Source of the DNA: Rotaria sp. Silwood1
Taxonomy: Eukaryota; Rotifera; Eurotatoria; Philodinida; Philodinidae
Length of the DNA: 64,000 nt
NCBI GenBank assembly: GCA_905250075.1
Contig: CAJNOP010000012.1
Coordinates: 3,924,248-3,988,247, forward strand
Direction of reading: 5' to 3'
Shown: in pieces, positions 1-10,274 of the stretch
How positions within the stretch are numbered: position 1 is the first letter of the stretch
How the letters are laid out: each line of letters begins with the position of its first letter
Position numbers and translations under genes: made by a program
Notes under the pieces: model-generated
Seen by the model: the letters and a program-made list of their open reading frames with translations, nothing else
The model's database searches: none
What the model was told of the DNA's origin: nothing

Positions 1-1440
1 CAACAACCAATATCATCATCAAAGCAACAACGTCGTTCACGATTTGAACAAGATTCAACAAGTTCAACTGCCGAAAATCCACCAATAGCAAATCTATCAA
101 GTCCACCGGTGATTGTTCGTAAGTTCGATTTAAAATTGAAATATAAAAATGATTATAAAAAAGGCATTCTTCAGGAAAATCTTCTACTACACATGAACAT
201 GTTATTGGAGATGATTTCACATCACTTGAAGAAATTAATAAGGCTGTTAAAGACGTTGGTCTCGATCATTCACAACTGATTTTTGGTATTGATTATACAA
301 TAAGTAATTTGGAAACGGGAAAAGATTCATTTCATGGTTACTCTTTGCATCATATAGAAGAGGGTTTACTTAATCCATATCAAAGTGTAAGAAGAATTTA
401 CTTGAATTTTTACAAAAAATGAAATTTGTTTGATAGGTTATTACGATTGTTGGACGAACGTTAGAAAAATATGATTCAGACACACTAATACCAGCATTTG
501 GTTTTGGTGATCGAACAACACTTGATCGAAAAATTTTTCCATTACGTGTATGTTTATTTTTCTTATATAAATTTGTTAATTACATATTTTATTGTTTTAT
601 TGTCTATCTTTGTAGCCAGATGGTAGCTATTGTAAAGGTTTTCGTGGTGTTCTCGAAGCTTATAATGAGATCACACCGAAAGTACGCATGTCTGGACCAA
701 CAAATTTCGCACCATTAATTAGAGAAGCTATTAAAATTGTGAAGAAAACAGGAGAAGTATGTTTGTTGACAAAAAAAAGATTTTATTTTTGATTTTTTTC
801 AATTTAAAAAAAATAACTTTTCATTCTGGTTTTCTAATCGATTTAATCAAGACAATAGAACATTGACAATCGCGTTATTTTTCGTATATCTGTTCTACTT
901 AATGTAATTGTTTAGTACTCGATCATCTGAAAATAATTATAAGCAGAAGTTAGCAAGCAAATCTATAAATCATAATATAGTAATAAATTATGCCGAGAGC
1001 AAGATCATAGTTTGACATACTTTTTGATGCTTTCAGCTGAAAATACACACCAAAACTAATTAATTCAAACAATTTTAGAAATACATTTCCAATTTTTTTC
1101 TATATGAAAAAATTGCTTATTATTCTAGTATCATATTCTTGTGATTGTTGCTGATGGCCAAGTCACTAATGAAAGACAAACAGGAGATGCTATTGTTGAA
1201 GCAAGTAATTATCCATTATCAATTGTTATGATCGGTGTTGGCGATGGACCTTGGGATATGATGAAAGAATTTGATGATTCATTACCAACACGACAATTCG
1301 ATAATTTTCAATTTGTTAATTATAATAGTGTTGTTGAAGCATCAACAAATAATGATTCCGTATTTGCACTTCGTGCTCTTATGGAAATACCTTCACAATA
1401 TGCAGCAATAAAAGAACTTGGCCTTCTCAAAAAAACTTGA
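1..1440 (+). CDS. Copine/RGLG-type vWA-domain protein, 3' part
   Basis: Five exons are readable: 1-118, 175-385, 437-547, 616-756 and 1129-1440 (TGA stop), all in phase with GT-AG introns. The 5' end lies outside the window. The first exon is a low-complexity Ser/Gln-rich linker. The rest is a complete copine-type von Willebrand A domain: '[11 protein letters not shown]' near its start, 'AFGFGDRTT' and '[11 protein letters not shown]' in the middle, then '[11 protein letters not shown]', '[10 protein letters not shown]' and 'FDNFQFVNY'. The wording is closest to RGLG ubiquitin ligases and copines. In RGLG proteins a C-terminal RING finger follows; here the protein stops about 20 residues after the conserved 'ALMEIPSQY', so no RING is encoded. 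C2 domains of true copines cannot be assessed. Family call is firm; copine versus RGLG-like is open. Confidence 0.85.
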
Positions 1441-1930
1441 TTTGTATAGTCAGTTTTCTTCTTTGTGTTTTTTAGCATTTTTTTCTCAAAAATTGTGCTA
1501 AAGAAGCGCACACATACACACATATACACATACACAATCATACACCCAAAAGATACACTCACACACACATATAATACAATATGTTTTAAACAAAAACGTA
1601 TATTGTTAATTGATCGATTTCAAAATCAAATTCAACCTGTATTTCGGATTTTTATTTAAAGTTTGTTTTTGTAAATGTGAGTTTATTTTTTACAAATAGA
1701 TTAATCATCCTATAAAGATGAACGGTTATAAAAAAAATTAAAACTTATAAATAATGTTGCAACTTTGATCGGGTTGTGTACATTATTATTATATTTTATT
1801 TTTTTTCTGGATACATAACGTCAACATTAAAATATATAATGTAGTCGTTGTTGTAGTTATAATAGCTATTAAATTTATTGAATATATTTAATAATATTAA
1901 AAAAAAAAATGCTTTTTTAAAAATCTTTCA
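1441..1930. other. 3' flank of the copine-type gene, no gene seen
   Basis: AT-rich sequence with a CA-rich tract at about 1507-1570 (CACATACACACATATACACA type). Likely 3' UTR and spacer. No coding signal was found. Confidence 0.5.
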
Positions 1931-2387
1931 GCGTGTCATTTGGTGGGATATTCAAAAAAAAACACTACTATCGACTCATTGACTTATTGGATGGATGTAT
2001 GGCTACATACACAACTATTTCTAACAGCTAGGGACCTTCAAATGTCAGATGATACTTTTCATGATAAGAAAAAACAAATAAAACAAGAAACTGGGTAAAA
2101 TAGAATCTTGTTTAGATTGTTAATTAGTCTATTTCTAAAGTCGAAGAAAAAAAAATGTTTATCTGATTTTTATTTTTGGTATTTTTTTTCTTTAAGGTCA
2201 ACTAGAATATTACTTATCTGGAATAGAAGTTTGGAAATGTCTCATCATGATGCAAGAGCATCTATCAAAGGGTCGCTTAGAAGAACACATTGACTCTGAT
2301 AATAACAAAGAATGGCAGTTTGAGTCAATACTGCTACAATACTTAAGTGTGGAATTAAGAAGGTCTATATATAAAGTCTATCGATAA
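1931..2387 (+). pseudogene. Possible two-exon gene fragment of unknown family
   Basis: After an acceptor-like TTTCAG at about 1925-1930, an open stretch reads protein-like text (for example 'DSLTYWMDVWLHTQLF') to a GTAAAA donor at about 2096. A second open stretch begins after a TTTAAG acceptor at about 2197 and reads 'QLEYYLSGIEVWKCLIMMQ' and later 'EWQFESILLQYLSVELRRS' before a stop at about 2387. Joining at the canonical sites is one base out of phase, and no start codon or upstream exon is visible, so this is more likely a decayed fragment than a live gene. I do not recognise the family. Confidence 0.25.
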
Positions 2388-3881
2388 ACAGCCTTTCTTT
2401 TGTCTGATTAATGGAAAGCTACCAGGATTTAGCTCATATTAGCTTGCAGCTGTAGATATTGTCGTTATGATTGTAGACAAAATAGACACTGTTAATATTA
2501 TTATAGCTGTTGCTTTTGTTTTGTAAACTAAAATATCGATTGTTGTATGATATGTTTTATGTATTGTTGTTTCTCAAGACTGGAAAACAAATCATTCTTT
2601 AAAATATGTTACGTAAATTTGAAAAAAATAGAACGATATAACAATATATCAAACATTAAAACTTCAAAATCACTGTTCACAATGATAATATCAATTGTTC
2701 AAATGATTCATTTGTTGTATGAACAACAATTTAATAAAATAAATATTTCTTGATCTAGATCTAATGAAAACTATTTATGTTTTTTATTAATTAGATAACC
2801 AATACATAGTACTAACAAAGAGTAAATTTGTTAAAACGATTATATATAATATTAAGAGTATCCCGCCTCTCTTTTGAATTAGTTCTGGTGCTATACGAGA
2901 GTACAATGTACCAGGTTCAAATGTTTACCACAGCTACAATCGGAATTTTAAAAGAAAGTGTGTGGAAAAAAGCTTATAATTTTCGAAAGCAAAGTCATAG
3001 TGACCTGTGGTTTTCACCATTCAATAGAGGATCGTGCGGGTACAACTCTATACAAGAGTAGGGGTGATTTAATAAAGCACTTTTCCAGGCTAATTTTAAT
3101 GGACACAACTACGAGAAAAGTTGCGAATTTTCCAGAAAAATTTAAAAAAACAAACATTCTTTTTCGCTAGTCTTACGTGTACTCACTCGCTTAAAAAGTC
3201 TCTAGCACCTCGAGGAAGCAAAACTTGGAAGTTGCTTTAATTTCACTTTGAAGAGAACGCTTCGAGCTACATAACTAGCGGAAAAAACAGAAAAATTTTC
3301 TAGAAAAAGGATCCCACAAGGTAAGAGTGGAAATCTACCACCTCCTCAAGATGCTATTTCGATATTATTATTGTGTACCTTGAACCTTTCTTCACTTCAG
3401 TTTTTTTTTCAAAAGAATTTTTACTTGTGGAGATAGACCATCATCTTTATGACCAGGTAATAATGAAACATATGGACATATTTTGACCCGTGAAGTGCCC
3501 GTTTTCTCTGTTATAAAAAAGCATTTTGAAAATTCTAATTATACATTCAAAATTAGCATTAAAAACTCCATCGTTCTGCATAATATTTGTTTGTTTCAAA
3601 ATTTCTAATGTTCAAAAAAACTTCGAACAATGGCATCCAAAAATGTATGCGTTGAAAATATAGGTAATGTTGAGATGGCATTATCTCAAAAACAAAAAAT
3701 AATCCATCGCTGGAACTTTTTCAAAAACGTACTTATATATTGAGCTTTTTTTTGATGTCATCACGATTCTAAAATTTTTTGTCCGAAGTCCCACTTTATA
3801 CTTAAACATTCTTAAATGTCACCATATTGTATACAAATCTTTCTTGTATTTGACTATTTTAATTATCAACACTTCATTTTT
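2388..3881. other. Intergenic, no gene seen
   Basis: AT-rich sequence with only short open frames and no coherent protein text on either strand. Some parts (for example 2990-3350) have a slightly higher GC content and may be old repeats, but I could not match them to another copy in the window. Confidence 0.4.
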
Positions 3882-4119
3882 AAACAAAATACATGTGATA
3901 TTCAGAATCAGCATCAAAAACTGAGTAGAATAACATGTGTTTTGTTAAAAAATATTTTTCGTCAAAATTACACCCCGAGAACCCACAGATGAATTTTTTG
4001 AAAAAAAATCGTTGGAGAGGACTACGGGTGTAATTTTGACGAAAAATATTTTTTAACAAAACATATGTCATTCTGCTCAGTTTTTGAGGCTGATTCTGAA
4101 CATCACATGTATTTTGTTT
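3882..4119. mobile_element. 238-bp hairpin element (MITE-like)
   Basis: Two inverted arms of about 94 bp, 3882-3975 and 4027-4119, are near-identical when one is reverse-complemented; only a handful of positions differ. The outer ends read AAACAAAATACATGTGAT and its complement; the inner ends read GTCAAAATTACACC and its complement. The loop is about 50 bp. There is no coding capacity, as expected of a non-autonomous miniature inverted-repeat element. No clear target-site duplication is visible. It sits directly next to the CCCACA palindrome and the truncated end of the retrotransposon remnant. Confidence 0.75.
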
Positions 4120-4124
4120 AGGGC

Positions 4125-4205
4125 TGAGGGTGGTGTGGGTGTGCGAGTGTGGGTATTCCATTTCTCATTACAAGCATCAAAACCCACACCCACACCCTCA
4201 TTCGA
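4125..4205. repeat. Telomere-like TGTGGG/CCCACA palindrome, copy 1
   Basis: The two ends are inverted repeats rich in TGTGGG units on one side (TGAGGGTGGTGTGGGTGTG) and in CCCACA units on the other (ACCCACACCCACACCCTCA). Between them lies a stretch that includes ATTCCATTTCTCATTACAAG. A second copy of this core occurs at about 7038-7097 in the opposite orientation. From memory, TGTGGG is the telomeric unit described for the bdelloid Adineta vaga, so this may be telomere-derived; that link is inference. Confidence 0.55.
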
Positions 4206-5977
4206 AAACAAAATTTTAGCAAACACTTGTGTGAGTATTTCCTTGTCTAATTCATTTATGAATATTATAGCAAGTGTGTATTTCTTTACCATATCGATAA
4301 GATCATATTGATTCTTGTGAAAACTTCGTATATTATAATGAAGTAAAGCGAGATTAAAATTAGTTGAATATGATTGTTGATATTGCTATTCCCATTTTTT
4401 AAGTAATTCAGTTTTTGAACCTGTCCAACATCACTCCTCGATAATTTGATAACTGTTTCAAAAAATTTTTCATCTATTGGTGTAGCCATATTATTGTAGA
4501 CTTGAATTAATTCATTATATTTGTAAATGTTAAATTGTCTCATTTTATTGTGTATTATTATTATGATTGCATTGAATTTGTATCAAATCTGTTGTTGGTT
4601 GTTGTCGTTTGTATTAAGGTGTTTGCGGAATTGATGATTGTTGCTTTTGAATAAGGGATTGTATTATTTCTGGGCAAGATGTTATTCGGCAATGTTGATG
4701 TGTTTTTGGTATTGAAATTTGTTCCTTGTTTTCCAAAAAATTGTCTATAATTTTAGAAATCTCACTTATTGCTGAAATGATGACCTTTTCGATCTGTTGT
4801 TCAATGGCTTGTACTTGATCATTATAGATGTTACTTTTGTTTGTTAACTCAGATAGTTGAGAGATGTTATTGTTGTTGAAAAATTCGATAGCTGTTGATT
4901 AATTGATTCTGTCATGGCCACCGTCATTTGTTCGATATTTTCGTGTTTGTTCGAAGTTTTCGTTGCTACTACTGATGTGTATGAAGATCGATTGTACTGT
5001 TGGTAAATAGTATTTACTTGATTGAGTAGCGTATTAGATTGTGAGTTATTTACATCAGAAAGTAGCGGTGGAAAAAAGACGGATTATTTTTGTAAATATT
5101 TTGTTGTCGATGTTGGTTTATCAACATCTCAGCATAACAGAGCTTTTGTTGTTGGGAAATTTGTTTTCTCTTCTGTTGAACAACTGGACATGAAGAGTGT
5201 CCTGAATAATGGTACTGTTGGCAGTTTACACATCTTATTTTATTATTACACTCGCCTTCAAATGCATGTTGTTGGCCGCATTTAAAGCATAATTGAGGGC
5301 TATCACATTGGCTTGTGAGATGGTCATTTTTAAAACATTTTCCACATTTATTAATTTTAACTGTTGAAAAATATGATCGAACACGAAGTTTCATGAAATT
5401 TATATCAATTTCATCTTGCTTTCAAAATTGTTTAACAGTTTCAGAGGACCTAAAATCGACTCGTACAATATTCAATGATTTCCCATTTCGACTACCAAGT
5501 CGTATTAATTTAATCATCGTGTAGAATATTTTTCTTGTAAATCTTTTAAAGTTTCATCTTCTTTCCAAGTTAATTGAAAATCTAGAATGACTAGAGAGTA
5601 CATCTCAGGTAATATTTTCGGATAGTTAACAGTATTGTCATCGTTGCCGATTTTGTTTGGCCATAGTTTTTGATTAAGTAGATCATCGAGAGTTGAGCTA
5701 TCTGGAGCAAAGACCAAAAGTAACTTTTTATATCCAAATCTACCAATTATATTAATTTCTCTGTTGTTTTTTTATTTTTCATTCTGTAATTAATTCTTCT
5801 ATTTAATTTTCTGTCCGTTTTATTATGAGAAGTTTTAAAATCAACAATGATTGATGGATAATCATTTTGTTGCTTTGTTGATTCTCGATGATTAAAGTCT
5901 TTATATTTAATCGATGAATTTTCTACCTGAATAATACGTGTATGATTGTCAATGGAATTTTGACCTTCGGATCTCAT
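4206..5977 (-). mobile_element. 5' remnant of a non-LTR retrotransposon (gag and start of endonuclease)
   Basis: On the minus strand the remnant reads gag-like ORF1 then the first residues of ORF2. ORF1 starts near 5977, shifts frame near 5720-5747 and runs to about 5050. It ends in three zinc knuckles as in jockey/CR1-type gag proteins: 'CGKCFKNDHLTSQC' (CX2CX4HX4C), 'CFKCGQQHAFEGEC' and 'CVNCQQYHYSGHSSCP'. Gln/Asn-rich, frame-broken sequence follows to about 4600. Near 4290-4400 one frame reads 'LALLHYNIRSFHKNQYDLI', matching the first conserved block of apurinic-type endonucleases of non-LTR elements, then 'IIFINELD'. The frame ends at the CCCACA palindrome; the rest of the endonuclease and all of the reverse transcriptase are missing. 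Several frameshifts mean it is dead. Confidence 0.7.
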
Positions 5978-6011
5978 TCTTATGTTAGTTCCAGGAGTTT
6001 GAGGACCAGGG

Positions 6012-6150
6012 TTGCCAGATTGTCTGAAAAGTCAGGACAGTGTCTGAAATTTGGATGCCTTTCTGATTTCCTTCTGACAGTCTGATTTTTTTCTGATTTT
6101 AGTACTCTCGTCTGATTTTTCCTGTTTTTGATAATTTTCCCTGCTTTTCT
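6012..6150. repeat. Degenerate TCTGATTTT-type repeat
   Basis: The word TCTGATTTTT and variants (TTCTGATTTCC, GTCTGAAA) recur about eight to ten times in 140 bp without a strict period. It looks like a decayed minisatellite or slipped low-complexity sequence. No coding function is seen. Confidence 0.45.
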
Positions 6151-6282
6151 CCTGAATTCTGAACGTTTCTAAATCATATCACAGCTTTTTTAGCGAAATT
6201 AAATCTTATCATAATTATTCGTGTGAACAATTTTATAAATATCTTTTAACTCAAACACATTTGTTAAAGTAAATTCGAAAAA

Positions 6283-6687
6283 ATGGAAAATATGAACAAT
6301 ATTGTTCAATCATTTCCATTTATGGAAGAATCAGCTGTGATTAATCGTAAATCCCAAAATCGTAAACACTCTTATGAATCAAACAATGATAATCGAAGCC
6401 TATTTCTCATTGAATATTCTTTTCTTAGTGAACTTGATCTTTGCAATGTTCATGATGACTATATAGAAAAATTTGTCTTTAATACTAAAACATATTTCCA
6501 AAATAATGTTCTTCTTCGTATTAAATATGAATCTTTACAACAAGTAACACACAATTTCACAAGAGATACTACACGAATTAATTCTGTCAAAATAAATGAA
6601 TTAGAATTAAATGGTGAACCAATATGTTTCAATTCTTTACAACAATATTTTCCTTATGCAAGAATAAGTTATCCGCTAATATTTTAA
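6283..6687 (+). CDS. Fragment of a bdelloid F-box/LRR-like family protein
   Basis: A single open frame of 134 residues starts at ATG 6283. The middle and C-terminal parts read 'FLSELDLCNVHDDYIEKF', 'NNVLLRIKYESLQQVTHNF' and 'TRDTTRINSVKINELEL', ending near 'QQYFPYARI'. From memory this wording is typical of the C-terminal repeat region of a very large F-box family in bdelloid genomes. The family usually has an N-terminal F-box and some 300-plus residues in all; here the F-box is missing and the first 40 residues are low complexity. It may be a truncated paralogue or a pseudogene with an intact frame. It follows the retrotransposon remnant, consistent with a rearranged region. Confidence 0.5.
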   Translation: MENMNNIVQSFPFMEESAVINRKSQNRKHSYESNNDNRSLFLIEYSFLSELDLCNVHDDYIEKFVFNTKTYFQNNVLLRIKYESLQQVTHNFTRDTTRINSVKINELELNGEPICFNSLQQYFPYARISYPLIF

Positions 6688-8309
6688 ATAACAAAAAGAT
6701 AAAATATTAAGTTAAACTAAAATAGAATAAAATAAGGGAGAATTGTCTTGTATTGTTGTAAGAAAATTATATCTATATAGAAATGAAAATGATTATGTGT
6801 AATATGTAGGAATCTGTGAAATAAATTAATTTATTAAATAAATATATATAATATATTGGATTGGAAAAATAAATTCTGCAAATTTTCTTTTTTAAGATGA
6901 AATTTACTTTACGACAAGGATATGTAGCATCAATCAATAGTATGATCGTCATGATTTTCGATAATATTCGTTCATCTTTCTAGCAATCTTTCGATCTCAC
7001 GTTTCTAGAAACTCGTCGGTGGTGATTGGAAAAACAGTTAGTGGATATGGGTTTTGATGTTTGTAATGGGAAATGGAATACCCACACCCACATTCCAATA
7101 TGATGGACACAAATGATATAGTATACATCGCTGATCACGAATATGATATTACATTTGATGTTTGAAAAATTGTGCTCCGAGAAATGGATCAGAGAAACAA
7201 AATGTAAATGCTCGAAAAATGACATGTGAGCGTTCTTTTTAAACCTTGTGGCTTCGAAAATAGTACCTGTTAGTACTCGAATTTCCAATATTTTATACGC
7301 TTTGTATAGTTCTTGTTTTGATCTATCTAGATCTATAACGTGTATTTTGTTCCCGTTCATTTTTGGTGCAAAACACTCATCAACATGTAAAAAGGCTATC
7401 CTAAAAAAGTCGCAAAAAAAACTGATAAATAGTTAAGTTTCAATGAGTCTCACGTCCCATAATCAGTTGCTTTCGAAACACTGAATATACTCTTTTGTAG
7501 AGCGTGTTTCGTTCTATCTTTCGACATATGAATCATACGTAATTGAATGAACAATTTTAGAGATAATCGCAAAATACTCCGCGAGTGGCGAAAAGTCGAC
7601 TGTTTTTGAGTGCTGATTTGGCTTTCATCAATATTGTCTTCATAACTTCTGAAGGTATTTATGGAAAGAGCTGAAACTTTCATGAGCTTTCGATAGCAAT
7701 CATAAAAAATATAGATCAGAATTCTAAAGAGTATGACGATGTTTGATTCTTTGATGGACACTCTCTTGAATCTTCTTCTGAGTCGATAGTCTGATGTACT
7801 GGTAATTGCAAAGTTTCATCAATGCAAACATCAAAACAACTTATCAAGGAAGGATATTTTCTATGGATTATTGACCAGATAGATTATATTGAATCAATCC
7901 AACAAAATCCTTATAAACATGCTTGTCATATATCTATATTTCAAGATATATATACTACCCTTTGGTTGCAAGAAAAGCTTTACAATTTTTTTTATCGACT
8001 TAGTTTTTCTTAGAAAACTTTCTTCATTGAAATCTCTAATGTTATTTTGTATATTTCTTTTAAGATGATGTTTTTCAAAGAATAAAAAAAAAACATAATT
8101 TGTTGAACTTTAATCTAACTGTTTAACCTTCAAAATTTAGTTGTTTTTGTGCTGGTTCTTCATTGTCATCGGTGGTTTTTAACATAAAAATATAATTTTA
8201 CATTGTTTTTCAAAATCAAGACAAATACTTGATTTAAAGTGGGTGAACTTTAATAATCTAATCCGCTGTATTTATACACGCACACTTTTAAAAAAAAGAG
8301 GGGTAGAGT
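6688..8309. other. Intergenic; short open frames, one repeat copy
   Basis: AT-rich sequence holding the second copy of the CCCACA-containing repeat (about 7038-7097). Open frames of 60-126 codons on both strands (6980-7360, 7450-7761, 7822-8013) show no family signature and no consistent splicing. The 3' UTR of the minus-strand NDUFV2 gene probably occupies the last 100 bp or so. Confidence 0.4.
7038..7097. repeat. CCCACA-containing repeat, copy 2
   Basis: This stretch carries GGGTTTTGATGTTTGTAATG followed by GGAAATGGAATACCCACACC, which matches the reverse complement of the core at 4140-4190 with a few changes. Only the CCCACACCCACA side of the palindrome is kept; the opposite TGTGGG arm is absent. 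Confidence 0.55.
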
Positions 8310-9128
8310 TTATTGAAGTTCTTTACGTAATTTAAATCCTGGTCCTTTGGGTGGTTCAGTCAACGATGTCAGTTGATCCAATGGTTCAGCTGCATAACGT
8401 TTGGATCTTGGACCAGCTTTTGGTTTTCCACCTTTCTTAACTTCATCTAAAATATCATTTATATCTTTTTCTGTTAAATCTTCATAATAATCATCATTAA
8501 TCGATAACATTGGTGCATTAACACAAGCACCAAGACATTCAGCTTCAGATAATGTAAATAAACCATCAGATGTTGTTTGACCAACATGAATACCTAATTT
8601 ATGTTCAATTGCTTTTAAAATTCCATCCGAATTGCATAACCAACATGGAGTTGTTGTGCATACTTGTATATGATATTTTCCAATTGGATTTCGATTAAAC
8701 ATTGTATAAAATGTTGCAACCTAAATCAAAATGAAAAAGAAGCACAACAGTAAAACATATCCTTATTTTCTAAAAAAGAAAAAGAAATATACCTCATATA
8801 CACGCATGCGAGGCATTTTAATAACTTCAGCTACTTTATTCATTGCTGCAATTGGTAGCCAACCATCATGTTGCCGTTGTGCAAGATCAAGTAAAGGAAT
8901 AACAGCTGCTGCTTTATGTCCTTCAGGATACATAGCAAGAATAGATTCAACTCGTTTATAATTTTCAGGTGTAAAATCAAATTTAATATCAGGATTATTT
9001 TGTGGTGTATCACGATGAACAAATTCTTTATCCGAAGCTAAACGATAAGAACTTGTCGAAATGCAACGGCCAAGAATAGAAGATGAAATGGCAAATGATT
9101 GCCGATTAAATAACTTGCGAATAAGCAT
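8310..9128 (-). CDS. NDUFV2: NADH dehydrogenase (ubiquinone) flavoprotein 2, mitochondrial
   Basis: Two exons, 9128-8793 and 8720-8310, with a 72-bp GT-AG intron, give a protein of 248 residues; the human protein has 249. It is the 24-kDa subunit of the N module of respiratory complex I, carrying the [2Fe-2S] cluster N1a near the FMN site on the matrix side. The N terminus ('[12 protein letters not shown]...') is basic and hydroxylated, as in a mitochondrial presequence. The cluster ligands are visible in '[13 protein letters not shown]' and '[11 protein letters not shown]'. The C terminus reads '[11 protein letters not shown]', as in animal orthologues. ATG 9128 is preceded by TATTGTAG, a 3' splice signal that could accept a spliced leader. 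Confidence 0.95.
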
Positions 9129-10072
9129 CTACAATATGTAGAATTTTTGTATGATTAGCACTAGTAAACAAGACGAAACAGAACAAAATGAAATAAAAAT
9201 GGTTATTTATTATTTGATAGACAAATCTAAGAAAAAACAAAACCAATCAAAAGAAATGATAGATGGTGTTACTTAACAGACAATCAAGATTTTCAGTTTA
9301 GTGTCTTGGAAGAAAATTTTAATCAAAGACAAAACAATTAAAGTCTTATCAGATATTTCAAAATAATAGTTGAATACTGTATATCCACGGTTTGAAATAT
9401 TCAAAGTATATCCGTAGTGAGTACTTTGATGTATATTCATAAATGGGATAAGTTAGCTAATAAAATGCATTCAGGGTTAGCATCTCGAATGCTAAGCATC
9501 AAATTACCATAAAAATGAAAATTTCCGAAATTTTTCTGAAGTTAAGATCAATTGTACTTCTCAAAGACATTAAATGGAAAATAACGTTTCAATTATTAGG
9601 TGGGTACTCCGACCATATCTGACAATTAATTAGATCTCGATGTTTTAAAATATTTTTACTTTTTCAAACTAATATTTGGGCGTGGTCAGTCGTGTTGATA
9701 CCCCAAGATACGGGATAGGAAATAATATTATTCCAGAGAGGAGTCTATAATGAGTTTTATACCAAATGAAAGCTCATCAAAAATGGTGTTTATTGGTACT
9801 AAATAGTAAGGATTTTGTGAACTTTGTAATGTGAAACTTAAGAAATTTTGAGAAATTTGATATACAAAAAAATATTTAAAAAAATCACATTTTCTATATG
9901 GAAGAATCGTCAATGTAAACAATGACTATTACCTTTTGGCAGGTCAGCGACACTCATATATTAATTGATGTTTTGTTTTTATTTTTCTATCTCATATGAG
10001 TATATATGGCTTGTTTTTTCTTCATCATTTTTATTGTTGCTAATGTCAACATTGTTTAGCTAAAAAAAAGAA
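9129..10072. other. Intergenic, no gene seen
   Basis: Upstream region of NDUFV2 and of the small plus-strand gene that follows. AT-rich, with only short frames and no recognisable repeat. The sequence TTGTTTAG at about 10053-10060 is an acceptor-like signal 12 bp before the next ATG. Confidence 0.4.
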
Positions 10073-10274
10073 ATGTCTGAGAAAGAAGAAGTACATACAT
10101 ATATTTTGATATTTTTTCTATTAATAATATATATATCTCTACTTTTTGTAGAACAAACATAATCAATTAATATTTGCAGTTGATCAATTATATTTGGCAT
10201 TACATAAAGGAAACATCGACTTCGATAAATATGTTGATGAACTTCAGAAACTTAAAGCTGCACAAAAGAAATAA
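10073..10274 (+). CDS. Possible 46-residue two-exon small protein
   Basis: Exon 1 (10073-10090) encodes 'MSEKEE', followed by a GTACAT donor; exon 2 (10152-10274) begins after TTTTTGTAG and ends in TAA. The product is short, charged and helical: 'QLIFAVDQLYLALHKGNID' then 'KYVDELQKLKAAQKK'. This shape (hydrophobic helix, 'KGxIDxxxYxxEL', basic tail) loosely recalls SHOCT-like modules and the C-terminal steadiness box of TSG101; neither match is strong. An acceptor-like TTTAG lies just upstream of the ATG. It could be a genuine micro-protein or the last exons of a longer gene. Confidence 0.4.

Noticed and set aside
3880-4311. Open frames over the hairpin element and CCCACA palindrome
   Set aside because: The translations are readings of the inverted repeats; only the 'LALLHYNIRSF' endonuclease text just beyond belongs to a real (dead) ORF.
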